Source: Phoronis australis (taxonomy: Eukaryota; Phoronida; Phoronidae). From it: a stretch of 64,000 nt of DNA. Numbering within the stretch: the first letter of the stretch is position 1; every line of letters starts with the position of its first letter. A program made the translations under genes and the position numbers. The notes under the pieces were generated by a model. That model saw nothing but the letters and a program-made list of their open reading frames with translations, was not told the origin of the DNA and did no database searches. Below are positions 18,556 through 33,260 of this stretch, in pieces. The stretch covers positions 200,153 to 264,152 of the forward strand of contig NMRA01000274.1 in the NCBI GenBank assembly GCA_002633005.1, read 5' to 3'.

Positions 18556-21500
18556 TTTCTATTAGTAGAAAGTACATGTGCACTAACACACCTCCCATAA
18601 TCTTCCATTTACGTACACACTTGGAAGGTGAGCAATATGAACAAGGATAAATAGGTCTTCATGAAATTAACGAGATTCAAATACCTAAATAACGCAATAT
18701 TGGAAACCTAAATCCAACAGTTCATATAAAAATATCTTATGGAGTCAAGTGCACTAGCCAGGTCAATGTGCGTGATTGACCTACACTGTCTGTCACTGAG
18801 CGACCTTGCATCTCTAGCAAATATTATATGGCATTCCCAAATGAGTGACCCGGAATTCAACATCTGACACAACGAGCATCGAGGACACATGAGACATGCC
18901 TGGCTTCAACAAGAACTCACAAAAATTTTTAGCTCAAGCAAGGAAATGATAAAACGATAGATGCTACGGAACCTGGGTTTAAGATAGACACTGTACTTCA
19001 AATACATGATTAAGTCCTGGCCATATCGCCTTTACTACGAAATCTGAAAAACCATTTCTTTAACGTGTAAAAGATTTGCAAACTTCACATTTTGAACACG
19101 TACTTACGCCTACACAAACTTTTTTATGATTACAGAAAAACGTCACCAGCTCAGAACATAGTATAACGTACAAATGTATATTTTTCCTCTCATTTTTTGA
19201 TAAAAAATATGTAGGCTCACTAAAATAACGTTTTGCCATATTCAAGTTCCGTACCACAGCTACCAATAGACAACGTGGCCATTCACAACAATGTTACAAG
19301 ACGTTGAAAATGATGAAAAGGGCATTTTACCCTACTTTCTTATCATGTGTCTATCGCACAGAAAAAATCTTGAGCGACTAGTGATCCTGAACACACATCA
19401 GGGTGATGGTTTGATTAGCCAATATTGACGTGGGGTACATTTATTAGGACTGAACCTCATTACAAGTGACTGGTCAACCATTAATTCTTCACAATTTGAA
19501 AAATGAAATGTGCCATTAACCGTAATTAATTGCTCAATAATGCGATTGATTGCAAATAACATGTGATAAGGAAGCCGTGGTAAATCTAACTTTTGAGACT
19601 TGCAGAATTTGACAGACTTGAAAGAACTAACTTAAACATAATGAACTGACTTTCAGAATCCTGAAATTAACAATTCCGTAACATAAAAAGCCATAAATGC
19701 AACCCTGGAGCCTCTCCTTGCCCAAATAGTGGCTGTGATGTCAACTGGTCATAATAGGTCAAATATTTTTAAAATTTTCCAATTTGGGCTGTGAAAAATT
19801 AATTATTTTACTCAAGGTCAGGCTTGTACCAAATGTTAGAGATAGGCATGTTGGCCATTCGAAATTCAAGAGTTACGATCAATGAAAAACGATCGTTCAC
19901 CTCAATGCTACATACAATAGGAACACGTGAAAGGGTTACATCACCCATGTCAGTATTTTAAAAATCAAAAAATTCAATTTCCTACTTAAATTTCGGTGAC
20001 CTAATTTTCAAAGACTGTCCCAAACTGGAGCGGAACTGTTAGGCCTGATGACGGCAAATTTGCGCGATTTTGAAATATCTTTCATAGGAGAATGTGGCTG
20101 ATATTCGGTCCCAAGATTGAGCCATCGAGGACTTGGATACAAAACCAAAACAATAATCAACACTTGCTCCTCGAGTGAAGCGTGTTGAAAAAAACTTCCC
20201 ACGTACAAAAGCATTGCCAAACAGTCTCAACTTTTTTCAGCTGTTATTAGTCAAGATAAAGTCACAAACTTGTTAGTTAAGAAGGCCAACTTTTAGGTAG
20301 TGACCTGACAATGAGCTTCAAGTCTATAAGCGAAATCAAGATCTTGGTCACCAAATAATTAAAGTTTGGCTATCTACCAAACTTCAACGTCCTCATAGGT
20401 CAAAATAACATCACAACCTTGTGGGCAATATGAACAGGTATTTGTTATTCACCCATGCGTTGGCCTAAAAATGAGCCAAATTTTACTGCTAATGCTATTC
20501 ACTGGTTTTTAAAGGTACACTACTCGACATATATTAACAATCAAGGGTGAACACAACTCCACAACTGCACCTCTAACTTCCAGTCGCAATCCTATCCCTA
20601 GAACCACGACAAGCAAATTTATACCAAAAATGCAAACAGTCCCCAGACCCATGAAACTAATATCAAGATGCAAAGCTCACTGGCGGTGGTGCATGCAAAA
20701 TCTGGGAGTCAAGCAACACACAACTGGTTCGTAACATCCGCTTTGAAGTGAAAAATAATATGATAAATTTCATTTTCACGAGTCATTCTTTGACTTTTAT
20801 AACAAAGAAAATCTGCCATTGACTTGAAAGCAGTACGCTCATGACACGCACAGTTTTTCGCAACATCTTTTGGGACTTGACAACAGCTTCACCAAAGCAA
20901 AATTTGCACAGAAATTTAGTGAAAGAAACTTACTATGAACTGTATGTAAAATTTTGAGAATCGGCGAAAAAGGAAAACTGGCCAATAGGTGGTGCTATAT
21001 TTCATGACACATATCACTTCACAAATTCAGCAGCAGAATAATGGTAGAACGGCAATCTTTTAGCAATGTTAACTAACTTAGTTGTAACTCAAGAACGAGT
21101 GCAATGCTTCATGACATTACTTTTGACCATTTTTACCCACATGGGTGCAAAGCTTTGCATATATACAGCACCACAGGCACCTTCAATCAGTCACTCGTCG
21201 CGACACTATAACATATAGTACTATAGTAGTGTAAAGTCGGGCTGCTGATGACAGTGCCAGTGCCTTCACCCTTGCACAACTGCATCCAAAGAGTCCATCT
21301 TCTCATCTACACTTTAAAGGCATACATAGTAATGTGACTGTGATAGTTTAACCAATGCTAAGCGAAACTTGGAGAAAATCTCATGTACAGGATGAAAACA
21401 AGATGTCACAGAGCTGTAAAGGGAAAACATTTATGCGTCTATGTATGGAGTATGGTACTGGCCAGCCGGTGCCCGTAATTAAATATCGTCGAAAGTTGGG

Positions 21501-21939
21501 TGGGGAATTAATCCGTGAACTTGTATTAGAAATTCAGTCCATACTTCAACTTCATGGCATTATAAAAACCGGTTGGTAAAAATAACCATTAATAACTCTC
21601 ACCTGTCAAATACGACGTTTTCGACGAAACTATCCACAATTTCTCAACAAAACTTTACAATTCCCATCCGCCGCAGCTTCTATTTTGATCCAAGACGTCT
21701 TCTCGAGAAATATCACAGGAAGCAAGTAAACGAGATTTGGCTCTTTATTTAAGAGTTAACACTCCCTTTAAAAACATAATAAAAATACTTAACTTGCTGT
21801 TTTTATAGCTTTGGTGTGGTTATAGATCGAACCAAATACTTTTGCTATATACACATAGTCTTAATATTGTCTTTTGAGTTGAAATAATTAGATTTCTGAT
21901 GAAAAAGCGTAGTTGAAACACTACCAACTGTGGATCGCT

Positions 21940-22046
21940 TGTTGCTAGGTGCTCAGTTTCTGTGCCAAAATGGCTGACATAAGAGAAGAGAAGATTAACA
22001 TTCTGAATTAAGAACTGATTTTTGTGCACAGATCGTAACGACGATA
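21940..22046 (+). promoter_or_regulatory. Candidate dynein promoter and 5' non-coding exon
   Basis: GTTGCTAGGTGCTC at 21940 resembles an RFX X-box (consensus RYYNYY-N1..3-RRNRAC), but the right half lacks the AAC. It is followed by CAAAATGGCTGAC, close to a YY1-type initiator site, and, about 80 bases on, a consensus donor ATA|GTAAGT at 22047. The dynein start exon begins with an acceptor at 22940, so an upstream non-coding exon is expected. The link to this site is only a guess. Confidence 0.25.
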
Positions 22047-22940
22047 GTAAGTGAGTTGATTGATTTCGAACAATTAGACATTTAATTTTTGGGAAAAGTG
22101 AGTTTTATCTGTGTTGCGCTTGGAAATCTCAACTTGTATTCAAACGCCACGGACTCTTGACACAACTGTTGTGATTTTCTGGTCGACCAAGACAAGGGGC
22201 TTCTCTTGTGCATGTTGCATTCTACTACTAGATAACCAGACGCCAACTTACCAGTACCTGGTGGTAGACCAACTACTACTGCTATGAAAAAAACTAATCT
22301 ATAAATTTGGACGACTTTTTCGAAATCGATTGAAAATTTGGTGGAATTCGTCAAGTACATTGCTTCTGTTCATTTGCAGTCCAGTTACTTGAAACATAAA
22401 AACTTCATTTGACATTATCTTGGGGAGCTCTCTTTAAATTTCAAAAAATATTCAAATGAATATGCATGCAAGATATGAAAAAATGTTTCAATAACTTCAA
22501 ACACATATACAATAAAATTATGTGGTCTGTCTGGGAAGTTTGTTCATGTACGACAGCCTGGTCCTTAATTTGGCTTCACATCTGCCAGAACTCCATTTTA
22601 ATTCATCTTGGCAAATATCCAAGAAATTTTGGAATTGAAGTAGTTGTACCAACGCAGCTTGGTTTGACTGACAGATTAGGTCACTCAGCGTGAATGTCAT
22701 ACCAGCCAAAGGATCACAATGAACAATTATAGGTTCAGTTTTGAAATGAAGTACAGTTTTAGTGATTGTGTGTTATTTAATGTTTCTGAAAGTCGCTAGA
22801 AAGTTTTACATTGTCAGATGCAGATTGCTATGATTTTCTCTTTTTTGTGAATATTAACTTATGAAATTGACCCTTTGGTTGTTGCTTGCAAGCACAATGT
22901 TTCATAATGTTGCAGATAAACTTAATTTATTCATTTTCAG

Positions 22941-25900
22941 ACTAATTATGTCAACGGGACACTTGTCCCCGACCAAGATGGACATGAATGGTCACATGAA
23001 CGGTCAGGTGAATGGACAAGACAGTCGGAATGGAAGTTCTGGACATACACCTTTCAAAGCAGTAGACGAAGAAGCTCTCAAGCAGCGTCTGTATTCTTAT
23101 GCCCCCCAGCAGGCTCCACTAAACACGAGAGCTCTTCGCATGAAGAAGCAAACAAAAGCTCAATTGAAAAAAGCGAACATTCCTGGTGCTGCTAAATTAG
23201 AACCACTGGTAAGTTTGAATTTGTCCAGTCACTTAAACTCAAAAATTGTTTTTTTTAAAAGAATTTAGTGCTTTTTAATGATGGTTTAAAGGGTGCATTG
23301 TGAAGCTGAGAGCATAGAGATGGTGTTATGCAATTACGTTTTCACATTAACTTAAACTGACTATGAACCTGCCTCCCATCATGACAACTTTTGAATTTGA
23401 CCTCTCACTGTAATGGAATTGGTCCCAAATTGTTCCGTAGCTAAGTTAGGTGTGATTTTTGGGATTGGAAAGAACTGAGAATCTGTTATTGCTTGAGGTT
23501 AGGCTCTACAAGTTGGTCTGTCACAGCCCATCATTTTGTACTCTGAGCATGACCTCAGGCAATGGTAAACAGAAACAACTTTTTACCACAGTTACGAAAA
23601 AACTGAGGTCAGTTTTATTACAGTAATGTGTTCTAAAAGTAAATTCCTTTTACGGAACATGGGTTTATAGTCGGTTGATATTCCTGTGTTAAAATGTCTC
23701 TGAGAAATCCTTTTCTTGTGTGATGTTATTTAGTTTTACTCTGCTGGACATCAAGTACTTGAAATGTCACGTTGTACATATTTGTAGCCCGTTCTAAAGA
23801 AATATCAAGAAAACAACAATCCCCAAAACATTCAGGCACGGGCAAAGGAGGACCTGGAAAGACGCATGATTATCGGAAAAGATGAGCCTCCGAAAAAGAT
23901 GAAGAGGGCAGGGTCAGTTGAACCAATGGAGCGACCTGGGTCGGGCGGTTCACCTCTGCCAGAACTTCCCCAGGACCTAAAAATGCAGGTAAGTATCGAT
24001 ATTAACCAAACCTTGAGTTCATCTCAGCTACATTAAAGTTTCTCTTAAAACACCATATTACAAACTGGGAAATATTGTTACGAAAGTAAACTGGAAGAAA
24101 ACGTTACTTTAATATTTGAGTAGTTTTTATTATACAACTCTCATTGACAGGAGCACAGGATGAAATTTGAGTATTTTTGACAATGTGGTGAGCTTTTGAA
24201 AAAAGGAAAGGTGACAGTTGTCCCCATTATGTTTGTTCGAATGTGAGGAAATTTTGTCGTAGTCTTTGAAATCTTTTAATTGTCTTATCACTAAGCATAT
24301 GACATTGTATTGAATTAGATACAACCAGTAGGCTGGTTTTGCAAGTCGGGTCTAGTGACAATCGTTGAAAAAACCATGTCTGAATAAAAAATTGCGTGGT
24401 TCTGCCAACATCATTAGCGTATTGCTTAAATTTACACATAGTGAGTGAAGAGTGAATGCTATAACTCAAAATACTCACGTGCTACTATAACATTCCCCAG
24501 GAGGTCATCATACCACCCATTGTGAAGTCACCTACTCCACCCAAGGAGGCAAGACCAGTGACTAAGCACACCAGAGCCTCGACAGTTCCCCACGTCTCCA
24601 GCGTCACAGGTATTTTGACGTTTCTCTGCTATCTCTGATGTCTGTATACTGCATTAAGTGTCTTCATAACCATTTGCTTCATGTACAGTACAGGGCTCTG
24701 TCCCATTAAAGTGACTTAAGACTTTTAAAGACAGAGATTTGGTGTTTCACTCCCACTTCAAAATTGCTGAAAAAAGGCTGAGGCACATAGTTATGAGCGC
24801 ATAACAGCCTAGAAATTGTATAAAGAAATTATTTCAGTAGCTATCAGTTTTGTGTAATTCCCGGAGACTCTGCACTTTTGCTCAAGTGAGATTTAATTTA
24901 TTTGCTGAAACAGTTGCATGGAACACAAGTCTTAAGTCGCGTTTCATGAAACAGACCGGAGATAACACTACAGAGATTGATAGAGATTACAAATATTTTA
25001 ACATGTTTGAACATCTGGTGGTCAGCAAAGGTCAGCCATTCGTCGTGAGAAGTTCATCATAATTATATGAGCCGTACCCCTGCCGTCATCCTCTACAGGC
25101 TTGGGTGTCTTCTGCAAATATAGTTGTGAACTTTACTATTACTCTTGAAAATCTTGAGGGATCTTTCCTCAGTCTTATCTATCCAAAATCCTTTTCCTTT
25201 GATGTAGTTTTGCATTCGTAATTATCTTAAGGTTAATTGAAGTGGTTTTCCTAGTGCGTGCTTGATCAATAATGTTTTTGTCTGCAAATCCCTCCTGGCT
25301 TTATTTGCCTAACCTTGCTTAGTAATGACTGACCAGTTGATAACACTGCTTTAGATGATATGCAAGAGCTGGTGCATAAGCGTAAAAAGAAAGTGTTAGG
25401 AGAATCTAGTAAGTACAGCGGAATCTGCTAATAAACCGCGGCACGTGTTATGAATTTTGTTCTGTTATGTTGCACATTCTTAGATTCTTACTTTTGAAGC
25501 TGTATCATTTTTTAATCATCAGTTTAGATTGGAGGTTTGCTGTCTCACTCATTTGTTATTTTGTTATTATTTTACGAGTTGCCTTCATTAGACAGAGATT
25601 GGAAATAATGCAACTGTTATTCGTTTTGTCTTGTTACTTCACTTTGTGATTTGTTATTTCATAATTTTGTTAGCAGCAGTAGAGTGTGATTGTTACCTAT
25701 TTGTAAGTTGCAAGTGTTTATTGAAAGTATGGAAGTCAATAATGGTTACAGGTTCATTCTTCTTATTATTATTTCCTAATTTTGAAAGCTTCTAAAATAT
25801 AGAAATTTGTCTTCATCACATGGGTACTATGTTTTTTGTGTCTGATCACAATACTGTTTTCGGGACTTCAAACCCCAAAACTATAACATAACTTATCATA

Positions 25901-28900
25901 AAAACACGATGTGATATTTTGCCCGTGTGGTTTTGTACCTTTCATTTCCAAGTTCATAATTGTCTCCCATGAGTATCCTGGTTCACGTACTTTTCTCCCA
26001 TGGGCGCCCGGCCTCCTTTCAGCACAATTACATTTCATTTCAGGCACAGCTCACCTTGAAGGAATCAGTGACCCTCAACAGATCATCAATATCATACAAA
26101 AGAGTCCCAAGGTTGGCTTCCTATACCTCAGCCCAGCCGTACCTAAATCAGCCGTCGACTATCACTACTATCGACTAAAGTAAGCTGTACTGTTGATTCG
26201 CTGCTGCGTAGCCCTGCAAAATGTGGTGAATGTTTGGGTTCTGCTCTTTTTTCTAAATCTGAAATTTCAAATACTCTGTCTTTCGTTTTTGTGTTAATAA
26301 AGCCCCTAATTCAAGAGATCACGTTTCCCAACTTCCACAATATACTTTTGGACAGCGTTAAATGCGATGCTTTTTTGTTTCAACTGAATGTTTATGAGGT
26401 CAGTTCCAGAGTTCAGATTTATTTGAGAAAATTCTTTGCCCAACAAACGACTTTCAGATCAAATGTGGGGACTGGCATTAAGAAACGAAGTGCTTTTTTA
26501 TCATTTGTGATTGGAGTGTACTAGAAAGAATTTAAGGTCATGTAGGGCTCTAAAAATGCCTTCAGCTTACCTTTCTTTTTGCTAAATTTTACTGAAAAGT
26601 CATGGTCACGTGACCCAATCAATGGCAGATTGGTAAAAAGTCAAAAATTAAGTTTTGCATTTTATCTACTTTCAGAAGAAGCATATTTTTACTGAATTAA
26701 AATACATAGGTTTGTAGGTATTTGGCTAAATTTGTTGAAGCAATTTTGTGCCACCTGTACTGTGAACTTTGTGTCTGTTATAGTAAAGCGTGATACTGTC
26801 TCAAAACCAAGTCCATAGTAAATGAGGTTTGTCAAAACATAGGCTGTGTATGTCTGACGTCCATATTTTGTAGAGTGGTCTCCCATGAGAACATTGACAA
26901 GACAGACTACTGTACAATCGGTAAAAAGGGCGTGACCCGTATGAGAAGCGACGATGAGACAGAGTTTGTACCTCTGGACAGGTGGGAGCAGGAATATAGC
27001 TACTTCAGAAGATTGATCAAGGTAAAAACTATGAAATCACCTGCATTATTTTGTTCATTGTTTCCAAATTAAGCATTTTCATTTAGAGATCATTTAGTGA
27101 AAAAGTTATCGTAGAACACAATTTTTAATCTGAAATTCATACTTTCTACAATGTTTCCAAAAAGAAAATGATAATGCTGCTTTAAACTTTGCTCTCTTGT
27201 TGAATGTTATTATATGAAGAAATGCAGTCACTCCCTCTCTTTATCTGGCCATTACTTCATCATCTTTAATCTCGAGTAGAGAGTTATCTGTCCCATGATG
27301 CTTTCTCAAATGATTCCCATTGTTTGCCATTCCTTCATTTTCTTCCTCAATAGTATGTTTTGTCTATATGTTATTGTTGTTTTGGTTATTGTTTGGTCTG
27401 ATGTCTTATTTTTGGTGTTTTGTTGTTATGTGCTACTGATGATTAAAAAGATTTCAGGTCTCTGAAATAAACTTTATTTTGCTGAATATGATTACGGTTT
27501 ATTTACAGATAAATGTGTTTGCCAAATTTCGCAAGTGGAAGGCATTCAGTGTGTGGCGTAAGAACGTTCTAACCAAGAAATTTGCATCATGCAAGAAACG
27601 TCTGACAGAGAATCTATTCATTGTTAACCCGGTAAGTGATGCGATGACTCAATTGCTTTTGTTAGACATAACATTGGGTATAATTTAAGCAAACTTGAAG
27701 AATGTGTAATGGATTAACTTGAGAATTAGGAGCTACATTTCATTGGCTGTTGGCTACTTTTTAAGCTGCATCTGCAACACCTATTGGTGTGCGTTGAACT
27801 CGGAGATAGATGGCAACAAAATTTACATAATAGCTGGTAATTTTTATGTGAGTTCAGACCACTTGTTTAATTTTATTATTTCATACTTCATCATTGAATG
27901 AATAATAAACTTCATTTAACATGATTATTTTGTTCATTGTGTTGAAGTTCATGCGAGTTCAATGGTAAAGAAAACAATTTCTTCTCTTGGTTTCTTGACG
28001 ACATTGAAGTGTGTTAGCCTCTATTGTACCTGATCTATTTTTCACCACTCATTGTATGTTGTAGTCCCTGTGCCCAGCCCTGCTGAATGTGCGTGAAATG
28101 TGCTACCGCATCAGCGACATGGGTCTCTGTAAAGTGGAGAAAGGACACACATACTCACTGCAGGAGTTCAGCGAGGCACAGTTTGCTCAACTCAGCGAGG
28201 TCGCTGGTCGTTTGGCAGAGTTCCGCGAGCTCGTCAAGGAGGTGGTACGCAGTGCCTGTCGCACAGCGCTCCTGGAGGCGGGATTCACTCCCGACGACTA
28301 CTTCTACGATGGTCGCGATAGCCCAGGCGGATACGGTGGTAAGACTGTGTTTTTAAAGTGTCCAGGTCACGTGGTCTTAGTAAAAGTAGCAATATAGTTC
28401 AGGAAAACGTGTTTTTTCCTAATAACTGAAATCATTCTCTGCATTAGTTGTAGAAAGGTTGCTGTAGTTATTGTTTTGCCAGGACTTTATTTAATTTCAT
28501 TCTTTGTGTTATGTAATGCTTTATTTGCTGAGCCTTTTACAATCAATTTTATATTTTACCACATCATTCTGGAAGACACTTTTTCAAAAGTTAGACAGCC
28601 TTTGTATTGATGATGTGCTCTTTAATCATGACTTCACAACAAAACTGTTACAGGCGATAGCTTTGAGTTTGCTCAATATGACATTGGTGAGTCTTACTCA
28701 GATTCAAAGTTGGTGTTAGTTATGATGACGTTTAACCTTTGGATGTAATTTTTATAATTGTATTTGCTATTTATGTGCTTTGGTGTTTCATTTTAGATTT
28801 CCAATTTAAATTGTGCTTGGAATCATGAGTGTATACCATTATATTTCAATGTACTTTATTGTGTAATTTGTTGTCAATTATTTGAATTTGGTACTATCTG

Positions 28901-31900
28901 CCAAGAAGAAAACATGTCTGTTTACATGGACACTTTGTTAATAAGCCTAGTGGAAGTCAATAGTTTGAGGTGAAGTATACATTTGGTCCTCTCTACGACC
29001 ATGTTGTCTTAACTACTCAATACTCTTACAGAAGGCGTGCCTGGCACAGCCTCCAGCTACATGATGCAGGGCAGCTATGACATGGACATCTATGGAGAGG
29101 CACCTGAAAAGATGACTTACACTGAGCAAGCCAATAAGAGGTCACACTGCAAGAGATTGACATGGTATGGACACACCCACATGTCGTATATGTAATACAT
29201 TGGGTCATTATAGAATTAAACGATGGGACTATTTTGCCAAGTGATCTGCGACTGTATCACTGTATAGTGGAGTAGATAAGGTCATAATTCTTGGACTAAA
29301 AACATTGCTTTGTTGTTATATAGTACCTGACCACACAATGATTACTTTTCAAATATTTCTGATAGGATTGGACAGTTTAGTTATTCGTGTGGAGTTGACA
29401 TTGATTTGTCTCCCCTGAAAGACCATTGATAGTAATTTGTCTCTGCTGCAAATGTGCTATTACTGTTTTGTCTCCCTTGCCAGTTTCATTCGCCTAGCTG
29501 ACCACCTGATTGTCAACACAATGCATGTGCTAGCTGTCAACTCGGTGTCAACCTTGCTCAACTATTTGACGGAGCAGCTACAAAACACGCCCACCCTTCA
29601 GGAGATCCAGAACTCAACCTATCAGGAGGTGGATGGGGAGGAGCCAGATGATGACAAGTCAGAGTCAAACATCAAAGTATGCACAAAAACCTGGTTCCAG
29701 TTATTCCTTTTATAATTCTGAAAGAAGTTGATCAATTTGGCTCTTCTAGATTATTCAGGACACAGGTTACTCCATTTGCACAACAAAGCAAAATTTACAT
29801 TTTTAAGAAATGAACAAACTTTGACTTGAAATTTAATGTTTCAGTTTTTGTTTTTTCATATATTTATTATCATTAATAAACAGTTTCAGTTGTTTTTGGA
29901 TATTTTTTAAGAAAACCTGCTTATTCTTATTATCATTTTTGATTTTGTACTTCCTGTAATCTTTTCATGTAGATTTGTGATTTCGGGGGACCTGTTTAAG
30001 CACTCTTGTTCCTAGTCTATGCCCCATGTCTGAATAAACTATGGTCTGGTGACCATGGCAATAGTTTCATTCATTTTTGTGATTAACTGGCTTCTGTCTC
30101 TACATTAGTCTCTCATTGACAAACTTTTGCAGCCTGTTGCGCCACAACAGGACGAAGAAGAAGCAATCAAGCTGCCACCTCTGTATGTGACTGAGTTTGT
30201 GTTGGAGCCAAATCAACTTTTGTTCTCTCCTGATGAGGAAGAGTTCCAAGAAGGCATCGCTGAGGTGATCAAGAAGTTCCAGGATGCTGTTCTGAGCGTT
30301 GATAATCTCGTGCCAGACAATTACTTTGATGCATTCACCAGGTATGTAATGCTTGTGTCACGTGCGTAGTGTTGTCAATATTTATTGCTGGTGTTTCTCT
30401 TATAAACCTTGAGCACCTCCCGCTATGATTATATGCACAGGCAGAAATTACCTGATCCCAATCACTGTTCTCCAGATGTCATTGACTAGCTGTTTATGTA
30501 AATTCAGTGATGCATGTGGTCATTCAGAGAAAAGGCAACACTGGTAGTTTAACACTGTTGATTGCATTAAAACAGCCCTGTTCATATACGTGCACATCAG
30601 TTTTATCAGTGAAGATTAAATCACGTTTGATGATACATTTATAACAAGATGGCGAATCCATCAACTACTGCAGCGACATCTATTGTAGGATACTTACAAA
30701 CACAAATGTTTGAATTTATGCAGGTTTTACCTCCGTTTCACTAGCTTTGATTTGTGCATTTACAAAAAAAGCTAAGTTCATAAATGTTTTGCAGACCCAT
30801 CATCAACAACAAGTTTGAGGAGAAGACATGTGGGGAAGGACCCAGCTTGGCAACCATGTTTGAAGATGACAGAGATTTGCAGAGTATTATACACAACATC
30901 CGGGTGTGTACATCTACCTTCTCATTATGTTGTGAAACTGTTACTAGGTGTGCTTGAGCGCCCGCAGATCTGTTGACGAAAACGGGTTTATTTTGATTTT
31001 CTTGATAAAAGAGGAATTCTTGTTTCTTTTTTGTAGAGATTGGTTAGTTTAACTTTCGGCAAAAATTTCACAAGTTTGATTTTTTTAGACATAGTGTTTT
31101 CCAAGGGGTGCAGACTCCCTTATGAAAGAGAAAGTGAGAATCTCACTGGATTCCAATGAGAATCTCACTGGATTCCAATGAGATTCTCACTGACTTTCAG
31201 GATGAGAATTTCCTTAAGGTCTGTGTTGGGCTTATAAAACAATTTTTGAGTCAAATTGATGCTTTACTAGAACACTTAACACTTGTGCAATCGAATATTT
31301 CCTAAAGGGAGCCTGAATATTTGTGTATGCTCTGACTAAAACATGCTGTATCTGAGCTAACATTTTTATTAAACTTGGTGTTTTTTAAAACAGTGGTATT
31401 TTGATTTTCCAGGAAGCCATTAACGCTGCATTCAATGCTTGTAATCAGTACGCCGACACGTTTGAGCCTCATCGTGAGTTCTTCAAAGAAAATGAGAGTA
31501 CGGACCTTGATGCTGTCCGTAACACAGAGCACGGTAAGAATCATTCTTTTGTATCTTTGTTGAATTTGCTAAGTAAGCCAGTCACATTGCTTTGTGATGA
31601 GTTGATAGGGTGCCAGAAGATGAAATATTACGTGGTGAAGAAGTCAATTGTACTAAATCTAGATTCAACCCAAAGATGCAAAGTTCTAAAAACATATGTC
31701 TGTGTTTTGTAGTGTTTTTGTATTTCTCTTTTGTGCACATGGGTCAAGTAAATTGACTGCCTTGAAAAACTTTAAGTTTTCTGGAGTGCACTGTCTGTTA
31801 GTTGCTTATTTGTCGATATTTATCAAATTTGAGCTAGTGTTGATGCAAGATCATGTAATGGAGGGGATGGCTGTACAAAATATGTGCATTGCATGAAATT

Positions 31901-33260
31901 GCAATATTGCTTTCTGATCCAAACTGTGTGATCCAAAGTAATGAATGAGAAATTATGGTTTCTACTATTTTCTAAAATTATGAATCAATGTAGCCACTGT
32001 TGTCGTAAATATTGTTAAATTTGTTTGAAGCAAGGTGTCAAAATAAACATTGGTATTTGCTCAAAGTTAATTTCACCTGTGTTACAATTGTTTGTTCTTT
32101 TATTGTTATTCCATATTCTAGAACTTGACGGTTTGTTGACTGCTTGTTTCGTTGTTGGTTGTATTAAGTTAAAATTTAACCTATTTATTAAGCACTGACA
32201 TTGGATGTTGCCTGTGAAGAATTCATTTGCTCGTTTTGTTATAAAAGTTCTTCGTCTTATGGGCAAGAGTTCATTAGATTTTTTTAAGTAAATCATTTCA
32301 CAAAACGGATCACTCTTGAAAGGAAAACTCAAAACAAAGATTTTCACAACCTGAGTTTTTTATCATTGAAAGCTTACTTTCATTACTTACGTATTACAGA
32401 GATATCAAATTTCTGTTGAGAAATTGGTAACCAAACTTACAATTATAGAAAATTGCTTGTAAAACTGCTTTTATTTACATCGATTTTATTCTGTTGTAAA
32501 TATCACAGTGACACAGCGTAAGTTTTGTTTCAGCTTCAATATTTGCTTACTAAGTCTGTCGTTGTAATATATAGCTTTTGTTGTAGTTTTAGTCAAAGTT
32601 TGGGTTCGTTTTATGTCTTGCCAATCGTATTAGGTAGCTGTTTTGGGTGCTTTTTAATATTTCAGAAAAGCGATTTATTGTTGTTGTAGGAAATTTAATC
32701 AAATGAATTTAGCTACACACGTATTCCCATTATTGTCATGCACTGAAAGTAGGTTTGCTTTTGTTTCAGTTGTGCCTCTTAAAATCCAAATGTTATTTAA
32801 TTAGGAAACTGTCAGTTAATTTACTAATACTTATTGCTGAGGTGAGCTTTAGTCTGTGTTTGAATTATGTCGTGTCTGTCGACACTTGTCATCATTCATG
32901 ATAAGAAATACTAAATGCCAAGGTTCATTTCAAGTGTGTATGATTGCGTAATTGTTTTATGTCTTGTATGTATATTTAGCGCAAAGATAACGTGCTCATA
33001 TATCTTTGTTATGAGATTGTGTATTGGGTTCATGATGTCAAAAAATGATCATACAAGGCATATTGAAGTTCACAAATTTCAAAAATTTTAATCGTTTGTT
33101 ATTTTCAGACGTCCTGTTCTTCTCCGAAGCTCTTCAGCGTTACCACCGACAGAAGCGTATCACGGAGCACATACTGGAGAAGCGACCAATCGGAATGCTG
33201 CTGGTGGATGCCACCATGATGAAACAATTACTCATACCATCGCCAATCAGATGTCTAGAT
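22941..33260 (+). CDS. DNAH6: DNAH6 exons 1-14: N-terminal tail, residues 1-741
   Basis: Exons: 22941-23208, 23788-23988, 24501-24609, 25355-25408, 26044-26179, 26874-27021, 27509-27631, 28065-28338, 29032-29164, 29484-29676, 30133-30341, 30795-30903, 31413-31533, 33109-33260. The start is ATG 22948, eight bases after a TTTTCAG acceptor. The frame is open upstream to 22861, but that part is most likely intron. The first 150 residues are low-complexity and divergent ([12 protein letters not shown], Lys-rich, Pro-rich). Conservation starts near [17 protein letters not shown]. The tail holds the part that docks to the axoneme and binds light or intermediate chains. Introns in this block are AT-rich; the one at 31534-33108 is the longest (1.6 kb) and contains no exon I can support. 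Confidence 0.82.

Larger units (their letters stand above)
11705..22940. other. Region between the two head-to-head genes, repeat-bearing
   Basis: No coding exon can be supported here. It must contain the promoters and probably the 5' non-coding exons of both genes. Mobile sequence includes the TA-flanked element at 14553-14714, two reverse copies of the TTAA-ended element (14938-15401, 18046-18555) and an inverted-repeat pair at 15537-15681. Open frames such as 12879-13115 (+), 12872-13153 (-) and 16990-17271 (+) have no recognisable domain. Confidence 0.6.

Noticed and set aside
22861..22947. Upstream in-frame Met (MKLTLWLLLAS...) as a signal peptide for the dynein
   Set aside because: The stretch ends in a good TTTTCAG acceptor, dyneins are cytoplasmic or axonemal, and the hydrophobic run is typical of translated T-rich intron.
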